From Liolophura sinensis (lineage: Eukaryota > Mollusca > Polyplacophora > Chitonida > Chitonidae), in contig NC_088305.1 in assembly GCF_032854445.1 (NCBI RefSeq), positions 19,203,717 to 19,267,716 of the forward strand: a stretch of DNA of 64,000 bases, given 5' to 3'. The notes beneath the pieces were generated by a model. That model made no database searches. It was not told the DNA's origin and saw nothing but the letters and a program-made list of their open reading frames with translations. Positions 42,901 through 57,900 of this stretch are shown piece after piece; position 1 is the first letter of the stretch, and every line of letters starts with the position of its first letter. The position numbers were made by a program, and so were the translations under genes.

Positions 42901-45900
42901 CAAGTCCATGCATGCCGCCAAAGTGATACCACCTTTGAAATATCATGTTGAAGACACCAGACATGACACCCCACCCTGTCACATTATATTGACACCAGGC
43001 CAACCTGTCATGTTTCCTAGCTGAGCATCAAACCATGCCACAGCAAGTGCCAGTATAAAATTTTTTTGACCCTAGGGTCTCCCGACTTTGAGACGGACAC
43101 TCTGGGATTTAATGTCACACTAGCCATATTTTAGCCTTGTTAACGTGGCACAAAGATGATAGAATCAGAAAAAAAAAAGAAAACTGAAAAGACACTTTTA
43201 GAAAATGGTAATAAAACAAAAAAAAGGTAAACCTGTAAACACACATTAGTCCCCATGAGCGAGTAATAGAATATCCCCCAATAAGGACTGGAAATAAGCA
43301 GTCGACGGACAATCATGAAATCACATCTTGTCAGGTTCAAACAAAGTGGTGACTGACAAACTTCACATGTAACTACAAGGACTGAACAATGTTTTGAAAT
43401 GTTTCAGTTAAAAAAGTTATTTTGAGGCCTGCCTATCCATATCTTAATTCCTCAACCTATACCCATATGAAAGAGAAACTATCAGTACGATTCATTCAAC
43501 ATTTTAATTTGATTTTGGCGCGGTCGCTGTGAGTTTAAGTCCAGCTCGTGTTGGCTTCCTCTCTGGCCGTAAGAGGGAAGGTCTGTCAGCAACCTGCGGA
43601 TGGTCGTGGGTTTCCTCCGGGCTCTGCCTGGTTTCCACCCACCATAATGCTGGCCGTCGTATAAATGAAATATTCTTGAGTACGGCGTAAAACACCAATA
43701 AAATAAATAAATACATAAAAAAAACAGACAAAAGCAAAAGTGCTGTAACAACTTCACATGTGTGAGGCTCAAGTGCCAGGAATTAGCACGGCATCAACCT
43801 TACATATATATAAAAATGACCATGCTCCTAGCAGGGACATGTGCCAATAGCCTTGGATCGTTATGCACAAGCTGCTCTATGGGTACAGGGGCTGTAACAA
43901 TTTTACTTCACCAAAAACCAGTTAATACTTCATCCAGGCGCCAGGTGGTCCCTGCTTTTTCCCCCGCACACAGTCACATAACACAAGCCTCTCAATAACA
44001 AACCAAGTCGAGTTCTGACAAATGCAACAAGTCTATTGGCAACCTCAGCAGGAAGCAGTGCTTTTATACTCCCGTTTGTCAGTTTTTTTAGCCGGTTAAT
44101 TTGTGGTGTGATTTACCTGTGTGCAGGCAGCTCCGATCTATATGCTTTGTTCATCAACGAGGCTGGAAATGGTGGTACCTTTGTGTAAACTGTTAAAAGT
44201 GGCAATCTACAACAACTCTTCAGAGCACACAGTCATGATTTGTCTCCTATCTATAGACTCCCCTTTAACCTTTGTCTAGAAATAAAATCTACTGATTAAT
44301 TCTGCAGCCGTATGATCAGTGCAACAGACAATTTTTCTCAGATTATTTTTCCAGGCGTGAATTCTACCACCCACCCCCTCCTCCGCAGCCCCACCCTGTA
44401 GAGGCAGTTTGCCAGGCACTGGTGCGATACTAGAAACAACCATCAATAAGAAATGTGGAACCGTTCCAAGGCTTAACAAAACCTGTTTGTTGGTTTCGGC
44501 TCTTCACGACAACCTGTTACTCTGTACAAAGAATTTTTCCAAGGGATTCTGGGTGGTACATTGTAAGATATGAAGACCACTTTAACCTCTCTTAAAGCAA
44601 TCACTCAACTTATTTCTCCATACAAAGTGTCAGCTTAGCAAAAGCTCTTCTGGCTTATATGCAGCCTCTTGGTAAACACCTGCAAGTGTGCACATCATTT
44701 TCTACACAATTCAACTAAGTCTCCCTGGTAAACAGAAGGCTCGACATTGGCTCACTTCATAAATGTAGTGTGCCTTTGCCTCAATCCATGGACGTTAACA
44801 GTATCCTGCCCTTAATAAAGTGTACCCTTGCCTCAAATCATAAATGTAAAGTGTACCCATGTCTCAAATCATAAATGTAAAGTGTACCCTTGTCTCAAAT
44901 CACAAATGTAAAGTGTACCCATGTCTCAAATCATAAATGTTAAGTGTACCTTTGTCTCAAATCACAAATGTAAAGTGTACCCTTGTCTCAAATCATAAAT
45001 GTAAAGTCTACCCTTGCCTCAAAACATGAATGTATAGTGTACTTTTGTCTCAAATCATAAATGTAAAGTGTACTCATGTCCCAAATCACAAATGTAAAGT
45101 GTACCCATGTCTCAAATCATAAATGTAAAGTGTACCTTTGTCTCAAATCATAAATGTAAAGTGTACCTTTGTCTCAAATCATAAATGTAAAGTGTACCCT
45201 TGTCTCAAATCATAAATGTAAAGTGTACCTTTGTCTCAAATCACAAATGTAAAGTGTACAGTTGCCTCAAATCATTATTGCAAATATACGCTTACTTCTA
45301 TCCATGAATGCAAAGCATAGGCTTGCCCTTGCCATAATTCATAAATGTTAATTGTATCTTGCCCCATTTCATACCTATAAAGTGTACAAGTCTATACTTT
45401 TCAGGCAAATTCATAAACATAAAGTGTACATGTAACCTATCCTGAGTTCATAAACATTTAAAGTATACTTAAATAATATAAAAGTTACGTTTATGAATTA
45501 CGTGAAAATTTCTGTCAATTCCTAAGCAATATGTGCACCACTGCGTCAGTTCTGACATATGAAATGTTCATTTATGAATAAACTGACTCACCACAATGAC
45601 ACCATTTTCTCCAGAACTTTTGACCGTTGCACCAAACCACTGGTTTGACTTGTCCTCTATATCCAAAAACTCACTGCCATTCCATCGAATGTTGTTACCT
45701 ACAGATAAAACCAACAGATGCAATATGTACGTTATTTAAAACTAATATTCTGAGATTGCGCCCCATTCATTCATCTACAACAGACAGCAAAGCACAATGA
45801 TAATGTTTGGATATGTAATCATGTGATATGTGAACTGTAATCATAAAGGGATACAGAATCGTCGCTGATTGGCTGAGAGTGGAGATAGGATTTCCTGGGT

Positions 45901-48900
45901 TAAATCTTGCAGCCTTGGTCATGCTTGCATAAATCTACAGTCCCATACCTAAAATTCAGCTGAGGCAATTCATAGCCTGGACTTAATAATGAAACAAATA
46001 AATAAATACTAGAATTATAATGAGGCAAGGCATTTCCCCAAACCTTTATTGAAAGTGAATTAGCTAATACTGGTGTTAAGTCATGTGTTTATTTAAAATT
46101 TTCGCCAAACTCAACAGCCAATAAAGTTGTCATTTCAAGTACAAAGTGTAACAGTAGCTGATTTAGTTCATATTTAATACACTGTTACACAATTGTTTTT
46201 GGACTAAGTACAAAACTGAAGACTCGGCTTGAAATCAAGTCTGGATTTAATCTATCCTAAAACAATTTTGAACAACCGAGCCCTAAGCTTATAAGGTAAA
46301 GTTAAAGTTGTTACTGCTCTGTGTTAGGAAGAGATTGGTTTAATTAACTTTTAAAACAGCCCATGGAATTCAACAAAAATTTGGCTGAAATTGAATTTTA
46401 AATTAAATTGAAGTTACATTCCACATTTGGTTTGGTTTAAAGTTAGTTTCTGAAATCACCTTGGGGTTATAGGCTACTGTACCAGTACATGTACATATAA
46501 GAGTGTTACAGTGTGATTTGGTATACAAAACCCCATCTTACCTTTTGTATCAAAAGGAATTTGCTGACAATCATTCACTCGCTCAGTCTTACACCTGTAC
46601 ACCGCTCCTGCTTTCTGGATTTTTTTCTGAGGTGTGTCGGCTTTTGGTGCCCCAATTAGCAACCTGTAAATCAGAAAATGGCATTGGTAAAAGATCAATG
46701 CTGAACACCCTATCCTGTGAATAGATTATCTCCCATGGAGTTCACCTGATGTGATGGTTTCTACAAGTTTAAAAGCTGAGAAAATGAAAATTAGTATTTT
46801 ATTGGTGTTTGCTGAGTTGACTGGTAGTAAATTATCCAGCAAAGTTTTCCGGGCCATTCTCAATTTCATTGATGTCACCGGATTATGTCCTTACCACATT
46901 CCCGTTACTTAAAAGCTGTTAATACCAAAGAATACCAAACCTAGCAATAACACTGTTTTCATTTCGCTGCAGAAATTAATCGCCGTAGTCCCCACCGGTA
47001 TGTTTACCTATGTGGTCATGTCCATACCGCAAGACGACACCAATTTTGTTTTGTGTTTTATGGAGGAATTAACACATACTAAAAAATACAAAAATGAATA
47101 TAAATAAATCATAAATGCATGTATTTTGTCCGATTGATGTCATCAATTTTTCATGCTGAAGACACAGTAACAAGATCGGAAAGCCTTGAAAAGCAAGAAA
47201 ATTTTAAGTCTCAGATAATCCAATTTTTCACAAATTTAATGATTTTACGATTTAGTTTTATTTTTATGCCCTCTTCCAACATTGAAAAAACAGATTCATT
47301 CTGTAAGCAAAACAACAACTGATATGGCCGTCTTGAGTTGATGAGTGAATCAAAATGGAGGCTGACATTAAACAAGTGTGGCAGTTTCCCCACTTCCCTC
47401 ACTCGCTGCTACATTCGGTATGACTTTTGATTCGCTTATTGCTAGTAATACAAAAACAGTGGGTTTGTTCCACGCTCTGAACTACATCATCTTCGACACC
47501 AGAAGCGCCTAACAACTCTCCGCCTAGCGCTACCTTGGCTTCCTTTGGTAACATAGATGGCGCTGTCATGTTTACTAGAATCTTCGTATGCTAATGAGCA
47601 TATCAAACCTACCAACAGGCATTTCGTGCAGGAGGAGGCATCAGGACCCGACAGTGCAATCTTATTTGCAAATGTGGTCTTCAGTATTTTTTTTCGATTT
47701 TTTCTGTCAGGAGAAAACGGTATTTGAAAATATTTTTGTATGGTGGGTATTCGTGACCACAATTTGGTATACACCATGTCGTCTTTGCATAATAATGTTC
47801 TAAATAAGGATGTGATGCATGCCTAATAAATCTATTTGAATGTAGGCAAAATTTGTTGTTTATATCCAAACACATGCATTTAATCTGAATTATGATAATA
47901 TTTAGAAATATATTAAAAAATTCAGTTCAACCACATTTGTTAGCTGAAAAGACTAAATTCTAGAGCAAATATATTTATTACATATGTGTAATTGTTAGTT
48001 ACTTCCTCGTTTAGAACATTATTGCACAAAGACAATATAGGGCCTAGGCCCTATATCACGAGGTGGTCCCAAAGTTTCAAGTGTCTTTAAATTCTCTTTT
48101 AAGAGAAATCGAAAGAAATTTTACAACTTTACAACATTTAGCCTACAACTAACTTTTCGCACTCTTTTATCTGAAGTTTAAGAGAGTTTTTTTTTTGGGG
48201 GGGGGGGGTTGGGGGAGGAGGCTACGTAATTTTTATGTGTTCTCCAATTTTAAGAAAATAGGCTTAATCTGGTTCAATAATCGAATACACTCAATCATTC
48301 AAATTTTCTGTTACATTTAAGGGATTAATTTTGAGAGTATGAAGTTTAACGATATTTTATATATCATACAAATTGGCATAATTATTATGACGCACTTTTG
48401 TGTAGGATTACGAGGAGAGGGGCTAAATGGATACAGACCACATACGCCTAGGTCTAGATATCTTCAGTACAAATATCCAAGACGACAAGCCATAGAGTGG
48501 AAATTGGCCTCAAGGGAAGATCGTGTCGTTCCACCTTTGTAGGCCTATCGGAAACGAACCAACCAGCACAATCGTGGCTGAACATGCAGTTAAGTTATTC
48601 TTAGCTATCTTTCACTCGGCCTATGTCGATCTCCATCCTTCAGCATGCCAATTAGACCTAATACGGTCAAGATTTTACGGCAGGTTAGATATTGTATATA
48701 TAGCAACTGTATAGGCCTTCAAAGTTGCCGAATTGATGCAAAACAAATGTATTTGGTTCTTTTCTTTTAATACGCATCTATTTTAGTCCAGGATAACTTT
48801 AAATTCGGATGACTTAATAAGTTATATAATGCGGGTAATAGGTCTATAGGCCAAAGCGAGAACGAGAGTCCCTGGAATTAATTAGGCTAACCACGCCTGA

Positions 48901-51900
48901 GAAACAACTATAGATGACTGCGTTCGACTTAGTTGGATACGGTAGTACTACCTAATGTAAGGACTAAGTGAACCTAGCTGAGGTGAATTGACAAGAGTGC
49001 GGGTCTCCACGGTTACTTGTTATCATTTTGCCAGCTATACAACGCTATCGTCGTTGTGCTGGTTTTACTTGCTATCCTTGCTGTAATTTGTGTTTGATTT
49101 TGAAAGGACCCGGTACAGTAAGGTCCCAGAGAGGAACGATAATAAAGTGCAATTTTCAAAATCCCAGCACAATTCTGTGCGTTTCGGAATCAGAAGTATA
49201 AAAGTTAGTGGAAAAGCCCAGAAAAGTCATATGGCCACAAAAGAGATGGTTGCTTAGTAATAACCCACCAACAATGCAATCTCGGTCAGAAACGCCAATT
49301 TTTTGTTCAAACGAGGCACTTTATGAAGATCGACGTTAACCAAAAAAATATTTTTTGTGAAACTATCATTTATGAATTTCTATGTGTTGTCAAAGTTCCG
49401 TTTTGTTTAACGATTGTCTTCATATGTAAAAACATGAACTTTATAATTGTGATTGGTTTTGTCATTTTGGCAAGTTTAAAATCCGTATTTCTTCAACAGT
49501 CAGAGTGGCATCCTTCATAGTACAGTGAACCTGACGAAGATGTCAGCAGTTGTCAAAATTATAGTTTGTTTCGCTTCTTGAGGTGCAGTTTCTCGCACTG
49601 GTGCAGATTCCCCGCCTTACCATACAAGGTCCTTCGAATATATCTTGCCAGGAATATCTATAAGCTGTTTCTCAACATTACTGAAACTTGATGGCAGTGC
49701 TTCCTGTTAACACAGGCCTATAAATGTAAATCAATATTCTAAAGACGTAGCCCATTAATTAGAAATTCATAAGAAATCGGCCTTCATCAGCATTGTGCTT
49801 TTGTGAACAGTTTCAATCTAAGTGCAACTGAGATCCCTTAACCCGTATTTGTTCAACCTGGAAATTATTCTAGAACTGCATACGAGCTGAAATTTGAATC
49901 GGATGTCACGCCAAACGAATATCGATCCCTTCTCATTGAGAACTGCACTGATGACTGAGATTTAACACTGAAGCCACGCCTGTTGAAAATCAACTGTCTT
50001 TGCTGCATCACTGGAAACTGTTTGGATGATGGCCCCTTCCATCGTATATGTTACTATCTTTTATTTGGTATTTATTTTAATATTTCTTACATATTGCTTT
50101 GGCAACTGTTGATTCAGGTATATTGTTCTGGAAATGGGTGTTGCAGTTATCGACTTAACACGCTTGTTCATGACGCTTACATACAGATTGTCGATGATGA
50201 CTGGCTTAGGGTTAACGTCGGATATGATATCTTAAGTATATCACCAAAAGTATGGCTGGTAGAAATGAACTTTCATAATCATATAAGATTTTTTGTGAAG
50301 TTTGATTAATTTCTTACCAAAAAACATAATTCTTGGCATCAAATGTGTAGTTTTAGGACTTTGAGACTTTAAGTGGCCCTATGAGCTGGATGAATCACGC
50401 AAAATGTGTCCTTCTCAAAAAAGCTAAACTTTAGGTGAAATACGGTATACGTCACGAACGCTCTGGGATTGGCGGAGGAGGGAAAAGGAAGAGCTGGCTA
50501 AACTGTGCATGGCGGTTTTAATCCGTCCATGATAAATCTTACCCTCACCTTGTCTATGGGTGGTAAGAAGAGTTTATATTTGGCAAGTGACTTGCACCGT
50601 CCCTAAACACTGGTACCTGGATAGTGTTCCGAAGCGGACGTCTGTTTACACAGACAATACAGCCCACAAACCGAGCCTGTTTGTCATTTCCTCGGATGCC
50701 CGCCAGCCGCGGGGTCACTGGTCACTTATAAAGACTAGTGACCGCCCGCCACATGTGGCAAGCATCTTGCCTCGCGTAGTTGAAAGCGACATCATTACAA
50801 CCCAATCGTCTTCCGTTTAGGAACCAGTCCCTCGAGAGGTCATGTGCGTCTTCAAATGAACAATACCTTGAACAATTCGAATGAATGGACTGTCGGATTC
50901 ATCTACAGCAATTGCATGGACACCTACTAGGCTGAGAAAGATACATTTATTTTTTCGTTGGATTTTAAAGGAAACTACATCAGACTCCCCAGATGGTACA
51001 TCTTACCTGGACGTATTTTTACCAAAGCCACAGCGATTTCCAGGCACACGGACTAATCGATAAGAAGGGTAATTTAATTTTTGACACCGTGAATCATATC
51101 CTTACTTGGACAGCAATATACTGAAAGGCTCTGCATATGACGTGGAGTTACCACCACCTTGAAGCATTTGTTACATCCTGCCTGTGCATTGTGTGATGAT
51201 TTTAACATACGTCAGTAGTATTCACTACAAAACAAAAACTGATGTGTCACGCATATTCAGCCAAACACATTCAATCGAAGTTTCTTGAATTTTACAGTGA
51301 GTGCTGTTCTTTTGTAAGTAATAGTATGGAGGGCGTGTCAAAAATCTCTGACATTCTGTTGTGTCATGACTGCGTCTAATTCCGATTGGCCTTGGACCAT
51401 ATGACGTTGAATAAGATCACATATGGCAAAAACGCTCGCATGCATTGTGATAGTTGACAAATGGTCCTTTTTCGGCATTTACATGAACAGTAATAGAACA
51501 AAGTTCTAACGACGGTAAATTGACCAGCGGTCAGAATTCACCGGTTAAGTAACCAACTTACCTAACCCCTCTAGCATCATGCGTGGCTTAAGCGTGGCTT
51601 AAACTGACTATATAAAAAGACAAGGTAATTCTAGACAAGTGACATATAATAAATTGCCAGTCACAATCCTTTTATTATTATTTACTTCCACCTTTTCAAA
51701 GTGCTTTGTTGTCATGATATTTAATACGCATTTACATGAAAGCATTACATGAAAATCTCGAAAATCGCACACATCCGGTGGAACTTACAATGGTCACAGT
51801 TATCCCAAGCATAATTCATACTCTTAATAGGTGACACCATGTTACATTCGGTCCAACATACTGTGGATTTTTAATAATTAGTACAAAAACAGCCGTAATT

Positions 51901-54900
51901 TGATACTGCACGTAATACGAAGTGGGATTATCCGCCTGCGACGTACAGTCACGTGACTCACCGGAAGGACGTCATTCACAGGAATTGCGTTCACAGGATG
52001 AGCAATAAGGGCATTTTAAGTGGGTCGAATTAGCAGGAAACACGAATGTTAGAGCGTTTGTTTTCGAAGTCAGGAGACAAGTTATTAAACCCGGATAGGG
52101 TCATACAAAGGCTATAAAAATGGTACTTGTTGCTGCCTTGTTTGACGCTCACCACACTGTTAGGGGTTAGAACAAGGAAGCTGGCCTTGGTTGGCCAGTT
52201 GTTAGTATAATGTGACTGGGTTTCGAACTGTATCTAATACCACTTAACCTGGGGCTAGGGGCCGTAAAGGCAGCCATGCTCATTATATCTGCATGATGCC
52301 TTTATGAACAGTTGCAATCAAAGCGCGACTGAGATACCTTGTTTAATTGTTATTTGACCTGGAACTCATTCATGAACTACGAATTTGAACTTTGATATGG
52401 AATTCATGCCTGGAATATCAACTGTCTGATTTTAAAAAAACTGATGACCGCTTCTCTCTTTTGTGTTTCCAGCTTTATTTCCTATTTGTATAATTTCTTA
52501 CATAACTTTATCTTTGGGAGTTAGTGTTAAACATTGTTTTGGAAATGGATCTTGCGATTATCGACTTGGAACGCCCTTTACGGACTATGAATGGTATACG
52601 AATGTCGGACATAACGCTTGTATCAAGTCTGTCTTCGGCATGATACAGGTCCTTCAGTGGTGACAGCACTTTGGCGTCATGGATGGTTACAAAACGATAG
52701 CGTATATGTAAACAGATCTAATGACTCCTCGTCGTCATATTTGCAACCTATCACATTGTTGCCACTACTATAGTTTTGCTCTCTACATGTTGTATTCTAT
52801 CATGTGACATGTAGGTAAAAACCTTGGCTTCTCTCTCTAAAGACAGTGCAGCTGCCTTCACTCAACTGCCGTGAGTTACCGGTCTTTATGACGATGACGC
52901 TCATGTTTTGCCTATCTCTCGCACGTTCTTCTCGGCAGCTGTACTTACCGGTGACGTAACATCGTAACACGTCTAAATCACAGATGATGCAAAACATCTC
53001 GAGGTCAAATGTCGCACGTGTTACCGCTAATTAACGAGGCTGACGAACCGACGTGCCTGACGAGTTTTATGTCGATAGCAATCAACATTGCAGAAACTAA
53101 AAACTACACAACTTTTCTCGCTATTTACCCCTAACAGTGTGGTAGATTTGGTGTCTTTTCTTTCATACCCAAACCTGAATCCGTTAACAAATTAATGAGG
53201 GTATTCAACATATATAATTACAAGTACACTCAAAAAAATAAATAACAGAAAGTCTGTTGCCTGCGTAATGCTAGGCCGAATATTATGTTGAATATGGTAT
53301 AGTAAATATGTTAAAACAACGTGTTCTACACTATTAGTGTACTACAGTCCTCGTGCTGAATTAATCAAATGTGAGTGCCATATTTAAGAGAATAATCTGC
53401 TGCAATAACAGAAAACATTCTACACATTTTTAGTGTTTTCTACACACTATATACCCAGTTGTAGATGTATGTCTCATATTAGCGAGTGTGCACACATCTG
53501 TATATACTACATAGCTATGTGCTGAATGGTACAGAATGTACCATGCGAGCCAGACTGAAAACGACATTCCGTATTGCGAGCAAATTATAGACAAAAGATA
53601 AGAAACAATAGCGCCTACTAGACAAGCGCAAGGATAGCCGCGGATAAGGGCCATCTCTGCATAAATTCCCCGCGTTGGACAGAAGAACAGTTCCAGTCAA
53701 AACGGAACTGAGATACAAATTTGATTAACATACACAACATGATATACTCAATTCCAGTGCTGACTGCATGTACGCACCTAGAACGACTGACACCTCGAAA
53801 CTGACAGTCGCAACACAGACCAGTAAAAAGTAAATAAAGTATATAATGTATGCATGTATATATGTATCATATATAAACGACGACGAAGAATCAGGTGTGT
53901 GTGCATACATTGTGTCTTCTTGTGGCAGGGCGAGCTCATGCCGCCAAGGTGCTGCTGCCAATGAAATATCATGCCAAAGGACACCAGACATGACACCCCA
54001 TCCAGTTATATTGCACTGACACTGGGCCAAGCATTCCTGTTTCCTTGACCGGCCCGGATAGCACAGTTGGTAGAGCGTCCGCTTCGGGAGCGGTAGATCC
54101 AGGATCAATCCTTGATCGAGTCACACCTAAGACTTTAAAAGAGGAAGTTGTAATGTCCTCGCTTGGCGTTCAGCATGAAGGGGATAGTGCAACGACTGGT
54201 TGACCCGTATCAGTATAATGGCTCGGGCGGGGCGGCTTACTTGCCTTCGGTAAGTCGTCTCAGTGAAGCAGCACTAAACAAAAGAGCGGTGGAAATCCGT
54301 CCTGCAACAAGGAGGCACATTACACGTACATGCACCCTAATGATTCCTTCGTCGTCATATGACTGAAAAATTGTTGAGTACGACGTTAAACCCCAAGCAC
54401 TCACTCACTCACTCCTGTTTCCTTGCTCTAATCTCTCAGTTCCAAGTACCCAAGCAAACAGTGAGTACAATTTAATAATGTCTTTGGTGTGTCTCTCGAT
54501 TCGAGGCCTTTGAAGTGGTTTATAAAGTAAGAAATTAGGACAGATTTATATGGAAGCTGGATGAGGACCTCTCGCCAACCAATCTTCATCGTTATAGTGA
54601 GAATGCGTCTGTCGATTACTGACCTAGGCCGTCCATTATGGCTGACGATTGGCAAGGCATACATGGCCGATCTACACAGCTATACTGGAATTCGAAATCA
54701 GGATCGTTTACAAATGCAAAACCGGTATAAATTGTAGCAATTTAAAGACAAGATTGAGTGTAAAGAACCCTGTTTCGTCAAACAATACTTTTTAGGAGAC
54801 AAGATCTTTTTAGTCTTTAGAAAGGAGCAACAATCTCAAATTCACAACAGTTGTGCCTCTCGCCAATGCGGTCGATGTCAGTTCAAAACCAGCTCATGCT

Positions 54901-57900
54901 GGCATCCTCTCCAGCCGTGTACGTTTGGGGGGGGGGGCTTTCCCTCGGGTTCCGCCCGGTTTCCTTCCACCATAATGTTGGCCATCGTCGTCTAAATGAA
55001 ATATTCTTGAATACGACATAAAACACTAATCAAATAAATAAAGAACAGTTGCGACATGCCGCAAAAAGTCCATGTCGTCTTACACTCAGACCAGACGTTA
55101 AATGAATGGACCGGGCATGTTAAAAGATAGATATAGATTAGCTGCTTGGCAAATGGATTATAAGACATTCTAATTCAAAATCTATAGCCACTCTACTTCT
55201 GCGTTAAATTACAAGGCTAGTATATAGTATATATTTCACGCTATGTCACCTATCGCTTCAGCTGTAAAGCATTCTCATGTGTTCAACTTTTTTACGGTAC
55301 ATATACAAATATACAGACGTCTGCATTTATTTTTAGCTTGTTGCATACCCGGCTCTTTCATTTCTCCACAACTGTTAGGGTAATATGCATGCAGATCAAA
55401 TGTCTTGTTTTAATGCAGACATCCTCCGCCTGCTTGAGCGTATATCAAAGATATATTTACTCTCAGCTTCCTACCCTTTTAGGTGGCTTGCGGTTTTAAG
55501 TTGGGGCTTTAAGGAGTTTTTCTACCTAGCCTACAAAATATGAGTATAGTGTTTCTGAAAAGTAATACACGGGAATGTTCTTTTTGCAGCTAAGGCAGAG
55601 ATACATAAGGTTCATACGTGTAACATGTCCCTGTGCTATTACTGCGGCATACACGTGTATGAATGAACGAAGCACGCCTGCGAAATAAACATGCGATGCC
55701 AGGAAGCTAAGTCTTTGTTTATTCCAAGGTTTCACATATCAAAAACAAAAATGTGGCCAAAATTTAAAACAAAATAGTGCTGTAGCACTGCTTGGAAACC
55801 AGCGCTGTAGCACTGATTGGAGACCAGCGCTGTAGCACTGATTGGAGGCCAGCGTTGTAGCACTGATTGGAAACCAGCGCTGTAGCACTGATTGGAGACC
55901 AGCGCTGTAGCACTGATTGGAAACCAGCCCAGCGCACCTTTTCTTCCTGATGTTCACCAGACGGAAGGAATTTTTGGGAAAATTGTTTCAGTAATCTTTT
56001 ACTCATGGATATGAAGAATTATCCCAACATTCAGTGTCGTGTTTAGAGTTGGAAAAACTTCCTGTGACGTCAGAGTTTCTACCCTCTGATACTATGGTCC
56101 ATACTAAGCCCACCTTAGAATTCAAGTGTTTGAACGCCTTCAACTCTTTTCACAAAAATCTAAAAAAATAAATAAATGAAAGTATGTTGTGCATAGTTTT
56201 AAGTGGTATATTTAGTGATGCATACTTCGATTTTTAGAGGTCTTTTCCTTTAATTCGGGCATCAGGCCCTTCGCCGAAGAAATCACGTGTTCGAATCTAG
56301 CCCTGGCCCTAGCTTCACATATTTACATGAGACAAGACGTCTTCAACGAACGTTTGGTTTTAACCCACGCTTCGTGTGTTCTGGTGACTGAAAGACAAAT
56401 GTTTCTAACTAGGCCACGGCTCGCTCCCTACATACAAGTCAAGGTAACTTGTACATCAAAAGAAGTACTATATATATGCACTTCCACAGCGAAAAGTGCT
56501 GGAGAACAATTCAAGTGTTCCTCTGAAATACAAATTATAAAGCGGGTTGTGGTAATTTGGTATTTCCTGTGCAGGAAGGCCATCATGAGTTTAACAGAGC
56601 AGTGGCTGTAGGGGTAGACAGCCATACCTACATGCATCCACGTTCTTGGACCAAACTCGAGTTTTCTATAAAACGCTCCCATGCCAACATGTACACCCAT
56701 GCAGTCGCCAGGCTGATGCCGGGTCAAGATAGTTCCGGTCTATCAATGTACACGAACAGCGTGTATTTGTTTGATGATAACCCGCCTTTACTGTAAGCCA
56801 TCTTCACGCTGTGTTAAGTTTGATCTGCAACCTGGTCGGGATACTTACATAGGTACATTCCACAGTGATGTGCAGATTAAGTCCCAAAAGTAAAGGTATC
56901 CCCTTTACGTTAACAACGGGTGTGTAAAGGGATGTAATCTAGATATAACAAAGATATGTAGGAAGTAAGATATCAACCGTAACTGAGGTAAACTGACAAC
57001 TGAAGAAGCCGGATTTCACCGGTTACACGTGGCCATTCGCCACCTATCACACTATCGTCGCTGCTCTGATTTTGCTCTCTATTCCATTGTCTCTAATATT
57101 CCATTCCAGAATAAAACTGGATTCAGCAGGTAGACTTTAGGCCTAAGCCTTCCCATGTTCTGTCCGTTAAAGTGTTTGTTCATTAAATGTGTTCCCAACT
57201 CAGCATTTTGAGTAATTCCAGGCCATCGGCGTTTAAAGAATTGCAATTAACATCACTGCAGTTATTTCCTAATTGTACTAGGGGGCCTATAAGATGCTGC
57301 CAGTAAGCATGTACGCGAGAAGTTAGAATAAAACCCTACCTGTAGTAAACTGATAAGAAGCCGAATTTCCACCTGTTACGTGTGACAATTTGCCAGCTAT
57401 CACACTGTCGTCGCTTCTGTGGTTCTAATATCTATGCTGTTGACTTCCGTATCACATAGTGGAAAGTATGTGTTTAAGTGTGCCAGGTTCATGTATGTGT
57501 CCATTGCGACCAGACATTCATAAACAATCAGCCTTAATTATTTCTCATCAGAGACGTATTACCAGGAACAATTACAACTTTCCAATCTACCATGACCCAA
57601 GATTCGTTAATTTATGCGAATGATAAATCGTCCTGGTTTCCGACCGTTCGTGACCTAGTTACCCATCACACACAGGCTTATACTCTTGATTTGACTGGAT
57701 TTTAGGTTACTCTTAGTTCTAGTTCCGTGTTTATAAGTAGATGCTTCCAGGCGGGTTCGACGAAAATGAGCATATATATTGGTATGAAGAATACCGGGGT
57801 CAGAACATAGGCCAGTGTTATTAAACATAATAATGTAGGCACGTTAGAATTAGTTGATAGCTAATCTATGCTTAGAAAACAGACATTCATATACCAGCAG

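Larger units (their letters stand above)
25761..45591. other. Intron 3, the largest intron
   Basis: About 19.8 kb long. It contains the paired dispersed repeats at 26418 and 30226, arrays with units of 28, 99, 33, 4, 15 and 31 bp, TA and ATT microsatellites, SINE copies between 41660 and 43715, and the orphan open stretch at 32148-32306. The stretches 34915-35690, 37430-39350 and 40000-41640 show nothing that I can name. Confidence 0.6.

Noticed and set aside
53725-54108. 127-codon minus-strand ORF as a gene
   Set aside because: It lies in the repeat of the 42790 type and crosses the boundary of the inserted SINE.
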